A stretch of 8,200 nt of DNA from Oscillospiraceae bacterium (lineage in GTDB: Bacteria > Bacillota_A > Clostridia > Oscillospirales > JAAYXM01): NCBI GenBank assembly GCA_017408185.1, contig JAFQVE010000043.1, positions 1 through 8,200 of the forward strand, in the 5' to 3' direction. The stretch's first letter is position 1; every line of letters starts with the position of its first letter. Of this stretch, positions 1 to 7,600 are shown in pieces. The notes beneath the pieces were generated by a model. That model searched no databases, had not been told where the DNA came from, and saw only the letters and a list, made by a program, of their open reading frames with translations. The translations under genes and the position numbers were made by a program.

Positions 1-510
1 CCTATATATACAGGTAAAAATCCGTGGCGTTTGGGTGGATTGCGTCGTGGACAGTATGTAGGAGCAACTGCTGATGGATTCTCATATAAAGCGGTTACCT
101 CGCGTTTGGATACGGAAAATGAAGCTATCATTGCAATCGCACTGGAAGTAAAGGATGGAGGAAAATATATTCCTTCGCTGACGTATAAAGCAAAAGCGAA
201 CGCTCCGATAGTAAATGTATATTTTGCTAAATCTAATGTAACCATCGGAAATTATTCTGTTGGTAACTTCGAGCAAACAATGGGAAACCATGCAGCTATA
301 AAATATTATGTAGCTGGTTTGGGTGATTATAAAATAGGTAGTTTTGATATGTATTCGAGTGAACCAAAGGTAGAAACTCATGTTTTTGATGCGCCTCTTT
401 CACTTGATGGAGAAAGTGTGTACTATCTGTATGTATGTGGTAAAGGGAAAAATGATGGATATATCGGCGATACGGAGTCTGTACAAGGCAAAAATGTTCT
501 CGAAATTCTT
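1..510 (+). other. Carbohydrate-binding-like beta module in the upstream protein
   Basis: Codons 1-170 have the layout of a jelly-roll binding module: an LRRGQYVGA strand, then ALEVKDGGKYIPSLTYKAKA, then VNVYFA, and later a YYLYVCGKG strand closing with LLNSFTLTP. The order (small-residue strand, V-x-x-x-G-K-Y turn, L/V-x-Y strand, then a VY strand) parallels the three modules in the downstream lyase, which read IRVPKAGKYNITVQY and DMYILP at the same points. The family is not one I can name with certainty; a galactose-binding-like or CBM fold is my inference. G+C here is about 39% over the first 480 bases, lower than in the rest of the gene. Confidence 0.5.
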
Positions 511-1506
511 CTTAACTCCTTCACTCTCACTCCTGTAGAGGATGAGTCAGCACCGGTTGAGCTCTCCGGCAATATTGCCTTCGCGGCAGGTGCAGATATT
601 CAGTATAAAATTGGTGAGGGCAGCTACACAAACATCGCTGCAAACAACACTGCACAAATCCCGGTTGGCAGCAGTGTAACCGTCAAAGTAACCGATACAG
701 ATAACTTCGCAGGCTGGGTTCGCGGAACGAAAGACAGCGGTGTTTGGGTATCGAGTGATCCGGAATATAACTTCAGCATCATGTCTCCGACATACCTTAC
801 TCCGATTTACACAACGCCGGAAGAAAATGCAACTCATTCTGTCGAGTTCTGGGATGAAAACGGCGCATATGTTGATACTGTAACAGCAACCGATGGAAAA
901 GCTGTTTTCCCGGATGAAGATAAATACGGTCTTGTCGGCGGAAGCTTTAACGGCTGGTGGCTTAATGCAACAACTCAGCTTAATGCCGGCGATGACGTTG
1001 AGGAAGGTATCACCCGCGCAGTGGCAAAGTATAATTATGGCGACTTTGGTAAACCAATTCAAAACAGCAATGCCAGCGCAACTTGCTGGAAACGCGGTGA
1101 TGTAACGGTTGCTTACGGTGATGAATACACCTTCTATCAGTGGAACGGTACTGCTAATATCACATCTGGTACAGATACAGTTGAAAACAAACCCCTCGTT
1201 GTTCTTGATGCAACTCCGGTTGACGGTGCATATATGATAGAATACGACAAGGGCAATGCAAAAGAGATTGTTGAAGCCGGAATCCTTTTCGGAAGTGACG
1301 CAGATATAGTCATCGGTTCTACCGACGGATCAAAAGCAGCTTCGCAGAGAAACGGCGATGATAACGGCCACGGTCAGTTCTGCGCAAAGCCGAACACAAA
1401 GAGCAGTTATAACTATGCACGCGGCTATCTTATTTACAAGGGAACAGATAACAAGCTTTATGTTATCTATACTGCGGCAGTAGCAACAGCAGCATCTGCA
1501 CAATAA
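1..1506 (+). CDS. Secreted modular surface protein, C-terminal part (5' end outside window)
   Basis: The frame is open from the first base to a TAA at 1504-1506, giving 501 visible codons; the true start lies upstream, so the internal TTG at 31 is not a credible start. In order the visible part shows a beta-rich carbohydrate-binding-like module (codons 1-170), a bacterial-repeat type module (about 190-272), an InlB/Flg_new-like module (about 280-345) and a distinct C-terminal module (about 356-501). No catalytic motif, SLH repeat, LPXTG or C-terminal membrane segment is seen, so any anchor or enzyme would be in the missing N-terminal part. Cysteines are rare and Asn, Thr, Gly and aromatic residues common, as in extracellular beta proteins. 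The next gene starts 94 bases downstream on the same strand and carries similar binding-like modules, so a shared polysaccharide target is likely. G+C rises near base 500. The gene is real; its exact role is unknown. Confidence 0.85.
   Translation, partial: PIYTGKNPWRLGGLRRGQYVGATADGFSYKAVTSRLDTENEAIIAIALEVKDGGKYIPSLTYKAKANAPIVNVYFAKSNVTIGNYSVGNFEQTMGNHAAIKYYVAGLGDYKIGSFDMYSSEPKVETHVFDAPLSLDGESVYYLYVCGKGKNDGYIGDTESVQGKNVLEILLNSFTLTPVEDESAPVELSGNIAFAAGADIQYKIGEGSYTNIAANNTAQIPVGSSVTVKVTDTDNFAGWVRGTKDSGVWVSSDPEYNFSIMSPTYLTPIYTTPEENATHSVEFWDENGAYVDTVTATDGKAVFPDEDKYGLVGGSFNGWWLNATTQLNAGDDVEEGITRAVAKYNYGDFGKPIQNSNASATCWKRGDVTVAYGDEYTFYQWNGTANITSGTDTVENKPLVVLDATPVDGAYMIEYDKGNAKEIVEAGILFGSDADIVIGSTDGSKAASQRNGDDNGHGQFCAKPNTKSSYNYARGYLIYKGTDNKLYVIYTAAVATAASAQ
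568..1035 (+). other. Two bacterial-repeat / InlB (Flg_new)-like beta modules
   Basis: The first unit (about 568-816) has the pattern of Gram-positive 'bacterial repeat' domains: VGSSVTVKVTD, then FAGWVRG, then a SSDPEYNFSI strand and an YLTPIYTT end. The second (about 838-1035) begins SVEFWDENGAYVDTVTATDG, followed by a short acidic turn, FNGWW and a final VAKYNY strand. This matches the V-x-F-x-x-x-x-G ... G ... F-x-G-W ... A-x-W/Y plan of InlB B-repeat/Flg_new modules. In known proteins these are stalk or adhesion modules, so they probably space the domains apart. Boundaries are approximate. Confidence 0.55.
1066..1503 (+). other. C-terminal module with WKRG / YGDEYTFYQW signature
   Basis: The last ~146 residues form a self-contained module. 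It begins with a CWKRGDVTVAYGDEYTFYQW stretch (Cys at 1084, Trp at 1087) that resembles a bacterial-repeat hairpin. It continues with a MIEYDKGN strand, EAGILFGS, a SQRNGDDNGHGQF loop, and GYLIYKGTDNKLYVIYT near the end. I recall similar C-terminal ends in large secreted proteins of gut Clostridia, but I cannot name a domain family. It replaces the expected SLH or sortase anchor at the C terminus, so it could be a cell-surface, secretion or partner-binding module. That role is speculative. Confidence 0.45.
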
Positions 1507-1519
1507 AGTTCAGTTAAGA

Positions 1520-1554
1520 GCGGGACACCGGAGATTTTTGCTTCCGTGTCCCGC
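1520..1554 (+). terminator. Strong intergenic hairpin, possible terminator or attenuator
   Basis: GCGGGACA (1520-1527) pairs with TGTCCCGC (1547-1554). A single bulged C at 1528 follows, then CGGA (1529-1532) pairs with TCCG (1543-1546), closing a 10-base loop that contains TTTTT. This 12-bp stem starts 13 bases after the stop codon of the upstream gene, where a terminator is expected. No T-run follows the stem on either strand, so it departs from a canonical intrinsic terminator. It may be a weak terminator, an mRNA 3'-end stabiliser, or a partial read-through element between the two genes. Confidence 0.55.
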
Positions 1555-1588
1555 ATATAGACTACGGTAATGACGCCTTAATATTCAC

Positions 1589-1595
1589 AAGGAGG
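1589..1595 (+). promoter_or_regulatory. Ribosome binding site AAGGAGG
   Basis: A perfect Shine-Dalgarno core lies five bases before the ATG at 1601 and fixes that codon as the start. It is followed at once by a typical signal peptide, which confirms the choice. No convincing -35/-10 pair is seen in the short gap, so the gene may be read from a promoter upstream or from a weak one overlapping the hairpin region. Confidence 0.9.
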
Positions 1596-1600
1596 AGAAT

Positions 1601-1675
1601 ATGAAAAGATTAATTTCGATATTGCTCACGCTTGCGATGGTATTATCGTTTATTCCGGCAACAACTGTTTTTGCA
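1601..1675 (+). other. Sec signal peptide of the lyase
   Basis: The N terminus is MKRLISILLTLAMVLSF followed by IPATTVFA-A. It has two positive residues, a hydrophobic core of about 14 residues, a helix-breaking Pro19, and an A-x-A-like cleavage context at Val23-Phe24-Ala25 (Ala25|Ala26, or Ala26|Glu27). There is no lipobox cysteine, so this is a type I signal peptide and the protein is exported without a lipid anchor. Confidence 0.9.
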
Positions 1676-4600
1676 GCAGAAATGTCGGATATAACGATTG
1701 AATATCCGTCGGCTTACGGCAAGGGCGGCGGAGTGGCACAACCATTTTCAAACGCCAATACGCCGGATGTGGAAATATCATATGAAAAGAGCACAAAGCG
1801 CATAGAGTGGCTTTCTGCAACGGCAGTTGTTTCGTGGAACAGTGGCGCGCTCAGAATGGTTGCCGGCGAAGCCGGACAGTACGGCGCATATAAAATCCGC
1901 GTGCCGAAGGCAGGTAAATATAACATAACAGTGCAATACCGCACAAGAACAAGCGGCGGCAGCGGAGATATGTATATCCTGCCGATAAGCGAGAAGGATA
2001 ACATTCCTGCAGCGGTTTCTGCGGCAAATGCTATTGGAACGGTAAACTTTTACGGTGAGAATGCATCAAGCGGGGCTGTTCCGTTCAATTCCGAAGGTCC
2101 GTTTGAGTGGGAAGCTCAGAGCGCAGACGAATATATAGTTGTATGGGTAGCAAAAGAAAGCGGAGATATGCGTCCTGCAAACCTCATATTCAATGGCGGC
2201 TCGGGCAGCACTCCGATAAGCGCAGAGACAGAGCTTTCAAAAAATATGCTCAATCTTGCGGCGGGAGAAAGTGCAGTTATCACAACCTCATCCGTCACGA
2301 TGAGCGATTTAAAAGCCGGAAACGAGTATATTTCATCGCTCACATACGAAAGCTCGGATGAAAGAATCATAACTGTTTCCGGAAATACCGTAACGGCAAA
2401 AGGCGAAGGAACAGCAAAGGTATATACCAAAATTGACGGATTTTTGCTGGACGAAGACGAGATAACCGTCTCAAATTATGAGTTTTCCGGATATTATGCA
2501 ACGTATCCAATTTGCATTGGCGCGGACGGATATGCAAACGGAGCGTTTGCGTCTCCGAAAGATATTGATTATCCCGGTTCGGGCGGGAGAGTTTCGTGGT
2601 TTGATTATAACGGAACCGGAAGTGTTGCAGGTATACCGGAATGGAACGGCGGAGCAGCTGCACTATTCCTCAACCCCGGAGAGTATGGCGCATATAAAAT
2701 TAACATTCCGGCAAAGGGCTTTTTCGAGGTAACATTAACGTATCTGACGCGCACAAGCGGTGCTGTTGCCGATATGTATCTTCTTCCGGGAGATACGAAA
2801 AAAGAGGATATAGCGGATGCTGTAAAGAATGCAGAGCCGTTTATAACCGGAGTTGACTTTTACAGCGCGACAGAGGATAAGGTTCGTCATGAGATAAAAA
2901 AAGGCTTTAATGTGGAAAACGATGGCGAGATGATTGTTGTCTGGGTTGGTACCGGCAAGAGTAACGGAAAACAGGTTCGTCCCGTAAAACTGGTTTTCAA
3001 CGGCGGCAAAAACCTTGCGGTCAGCTATGTTGATTTTACGCTTTCATCAACGCTTAAGCCGAACGTTGCGCTTTATTTATCGGACGGAAGCTCTGTATCA
3101 GGCTCGGAAGCGAAGATTACATATACATCTTCGGACGAAACGCTTCTCAAAATAAACAACGAAACCGGGCGGTTCACGGGACTCGGTGCTGGAAAGGTCA
3201 CGGTTACGGCGAATATAGAGTACAACGGAAAAACGTATGAAAAATCAATACAAAAAACGCTCACCGGAGAAGAAACTCTTCCGTACAGCAATGTTATATC
3301 CACTCACCGTCTTTATAAAAAGAGTGAGGATTGGGTGCAGACGATTATAGATGAAGGTGAAACTGCGCCGTATGAAAGAGATGTTCGCAATATAACCTAT
3401 GATTATACAGAGGGGAACTATTCGTGGTACGGTACAACAGAGAGTAAGCGCAGTGCAGCATATTGTTATCCATATGAAGATGCACCTGACGGAAGAATGC
3501 GTATGTACAGGAAGGCGGGAGGCTGGACAGGCTTCCGGGTTATGATTCCGGAAAGAGGAAGATACTCAGTTCATTTGGAGGCAATAAACTATTACAGCGG
3601 CGAAGGCGCGTCTGATGTATATGTAATTCCCGCTGAAATACTACCGGAGAATGCAGAAGCTTATCTTACCGAGGATTATTATGTCGGAACGGTAGATACG
3701 CTCGATCCGCTTCTACCGGAGCTTGCGCTCAAGGACGAGTGGATAGGCGAAGTGAATATTCCGGAAGCCGGAGAATATGCAGTTATATTCAGGGCAAAGG
3801 TGGATTGCTATACGACAATACGCTCCGTAACGTTCGACGGAACGGCAGGAATGAAAAAGGTTGAGCTTTCGGCAGAAAAAACCGCAATGGAGATAGATGA
3901 TGAAGTTAAAACCTCGCTTTCTGCATACTACCTTGACGGAACTCCGATTTCGGAGGACAATATTTCTGTTGAGTATTCGTCCGAAAACCCCGAAATAGCG
4001 CGGGTTTCCGATGATGGAACGATTACGGGAAAAGCTGAAGGAACAGCGAAGATAATTGCAAAGGTAACCTGCGGCACAGAGAGAAGAAGCACTTATCTTA
4101 TGGTATCGGTAAAAGATAACAGCGGAATGAAAAGCGCGGAGCTTACGACGTTTTCCGACGAGCTTTATGTCGGAGGAAAAACGAAGATATTCCTTCTTGC
4201 ACATACGAACAAGGGGAATAAATTTTCTGCGAGCCTTGAGGAAGCAAGCTTTGTGATTGAAAGTGAACCAGAGGGAATTCTCGCTGTTGAAGATGGCTGC
4301 CTTGTGGCAAAAGGAGAGGGAACGGCAAACGTAAAGGCAAACGTAACCTTCAGAGGCGAAACGAAAGAAAGTAATATTCTTACGTTTGAGATAAAGCCCG
4401 GAACGCAGAAAAAGCGAACAACCATATATACGCAGGAAATGCGCGAAAACGCGCTTGAAAATGCCAAAAAATACGATTGGGCAAAAGCTGTTGCAAAAAA
4501 AGCAGCGGATGAGGCTGATAAATATCTGGATAAGATAGATATTATTTATGATATGATAGAACCGGATAATTTGCCGAGAAGTATGACGGTCGGGCTTGTT

Positions 4601-7600
4601 GATGACCCGAATGCATACAGCTGTATTTACTGCGGAGTGGATATCCGTGATACACACGGCTCGTATGCATGGGGTGTAGACCCACTGGGACGTCCATGGC
4701 AGATTCAGTGTCCGGATTGCAAGCGCCTTTTCCCGTCAAATGATTTCGCAAGCTTTTATGAGCTCGGAAAAGACGAGTACGGAAAGTTTGACCTTGCGCG
4801 TGCGCGTCAGCTTCACCACGAAATGATTTATCATAAGGATGGCGAAGAGTGCACCCATACCGCTCCCACGGAAGAATATACCGATGAGTGGTATGAATTC
4901 TACGGATACGGTGTAGAGGGCGGATATCTTCATAACGATATGTACGGAGATGTAGGAAAGGATCTCGGCGTTCCGGAAAACGAAGCCGGCCGTTGGGGTG
5001 TTGATGACGGCTGGGGTTATGCAACGGGGGAAAAGGCATCAACGGGAATTCCGATAAGGAAGTCGTTTATTGCATTTTATAACTTTGCACTCTGGTCATA
5101 CGCGGGTCCCGTTAAGTTTATTCCCAATGTTATAGATTCCTTGCGCGATGCATATCTGTATACCGGAGATGAAAAGTATGGCAGAGCGGGTGCAATCCTT
5201 ATTGACAGAGTAGCCGATGTTTATCCGGGATATGATTTTTACCCGTATATAGAGTTCCAGCATTCACACGGAGGCAAATACACGGGAAAGATTGACGGAA
5301 GCATCTGGGAAAGGCGCCATGCAGAAGGTTTTTCACATGCATATGATGCCTTCTGGCCGATGATGGAGGATGACCGGGTTATAGAGTATCTTTCCCAAAA
5401 GGCAATAGAACTGGGGCTTAAAAATGAAAAGCTTACTGCCGATATGATCCGTAAAAACTGCGAAGACGGCATATGCCGGGAGATTTTCAAAGCGGCTAAG
5501 GAAGCGAAAATCATGGGCAACTTCGGCTATCACCAGATGGCGGTTGCAAATGCTGCAGTAGCGCTTGATTCAATGCCGGAAACACAGGAAATGATTGACT
5601 GGCTCTGCGCTCCGTCTGTGATAACAAAGACAGCCGAGTATAAATACGGCAAGAAATTCACGATATACACGGAAAACTCAGGCGGTGAAACATTGTCAAA
5701 GATTGTAAGCGACATCAGTCGCGACGGCTTCGGCGCGGAGGTATCTGAGGTATATAACCAAGGTTGGGCAACTCACCTGATTAAGCTCGCCGAGTTGTTT
5801 TACCGTTATGATAAGGACAGCGATCTGAATCTGTACAACAATCCGAAGTTCAGAAAAATGCTCTATTCAACATTTAATCTTACAATGGCGGGAAATTATA
5901 CCTTGCAGGTAGGTGACCAGTATAGCACAGCAAGTACGGGAAACAGAACTGACGGATACAACACGCTTATCGGGCTTGAACGCCTGGAAGATGAAAGCTT
6001 TGCGCAGATGTACTATGCAATAAAGAAGGGCAACGTTGAAGGTGCGTATCTGGATATGTTCACAGACAGCGAAGTAAGCATAGAAGAAAAGATTCTGGAT
6101 ATTGTGGAGTGGCGTGGAGAAATCACGCTTCCGAGCCGGAATTTCACAGAATACGGGCTCGCTGTTGTTCGTGCCGGCGAAAAGCTGAAAGGCACAAGTG
6201 AGAAGGATTTGCGTCGCGATGTCTGGATGGGATACGGAAACAGTAGTGCGTCTCACGGCCATCTTGATGTTCTACAAATGGGAATTGATGCTTACGGCTT
6301 TAACTTCACTCCTGACCTCGGATATCCTGCTGCAACGGGAAATGATCCGAACAGACTGCAGTGGGTATCAAACACGCTCTCTCATAACACGGTTGTTGTT
6401 GACGGAGTGAGACAGCTTGGTATATACGTCGGGAATCCGCTTCATTTTGATGATGCGGGAAAGGTAAGTGTTATTGATGTTGAAGCGCCGGAGGTTTATG
6501 AACAGACCGACATTTACAGGAGAACGCTTGTGTCTGTGCAGGCATCAAATGAAGTTGATTATACGGTTGATTTCTTCCGCGTAAAAGGAGGAAATGAGCA
6601 TATCTACAGCTTCCACACCCAGTCATTTAACGGCGTAACGGTTGACGGACTTAACCTTACGGCGCAAAACGGAGGCACATATGCGGGTGAAAACACCGAA
6701 TATGGAAACGATCCGGATACGCAGCTCACAAACGAATATGAAACCCGTTATCCGCGCGGATATACATGGCTTCGCAATGTACAGCGCGATAACGCTCCCG
6801 AGGACGGAAACTTTTCCGTAAACTTTAAGCAGACGGACTTTAACAAGCAGGTCTCCGACTCCAAGGGGCTTAACCTCAAATGGACGGCGCTGAATGACTG
6901 GACTCCTTCAAGCGTTGGAATTGCGACTGCCGAGCCGCCGAAGCTTTCGCAGAATAAAAGGGTTCCGGAACTTGACTATATGCTCGTCCACAGAAAGAGT
7001 GAGGAAAGCCTTGACACGCTCTTTACTTCGGTTATTCAGCCGTATAAAGGAGAAGAGTATATCGAGAGTATGGAAAGCGTGGCGCTTGTAAGCGACGGCG
7101 CAGAAGGCGAGGATGACACTGCAAAAGCGGTTAAGGTAAAGCTTAAGTCCGGACGTGCGGATTATATTATCTACGCAACCAACAACGGCGTTACATATAC
7201 GCTCACAGATGGAAATGTAAGCTTTAAGTTCCGTGGTTTTGTAGGCGTATATTCCGTAAATGAAAACGGCGCCAATATTTATGCGTATGTAAATGACGGC
7301 GATATCATCGGGAACACCGAGGTAACTGCAAGCATTTCAGGCAAGGTTCGTGATTTCACACGTGAGTATGTGAGCGAAAACACCATAACGGTAGAGCTTG
7401 ATAATGCAATTGATGCGGCGTCGCTTTCGGGAAGGTATATCTATATCAACAATGAGAGTGACATCAACGGTGTATACAGAATTGATTCGGCAACTGTTTC
7501 AGGCACAGAGGCAGTTCTTGATGTAGGCGATGTAACGCTTATAAAAGAATATCGGGATATAAATAATCTCGAGCTTGGATTTATCTACAACATATCTGAA

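Noticed and set aside
31..33. TTG codon as the start of the upstream gene
   Set aside because: The frame is open to base 1, no ribosome binding site precedes it, and the protein has no signal peptide here, so the gene simply continues from upstream.
547..1062. 171-codon minus-strand frame
   Set aside because: It is antisense to the repeat modules of the upstream protein, Cys-rich without a conserved pattern.
1579..1584. TAATAT as a -10 promoter box for the lyase
   Set aside because: No acceptable -35 element lies 16-18 bases upstream and the box is only 5 bases from the ribosome binding site, leaving almost no 5' leader.
3713..4657. 314-codon open frame on the minus strand
   Set aside because: It lies wholly inside the lyase frame, is rich in Cys, Arg, Phe and Ser in a random-looking way, and has no recognisable domain; it is an antisense shadow.
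4542..5042. 166-codon minus-strand frame
   Set aside because: It overlaps the well-supported Cys4 and catalytic region, is His/Pro/Arg-rich without motifs, and is a shadow.
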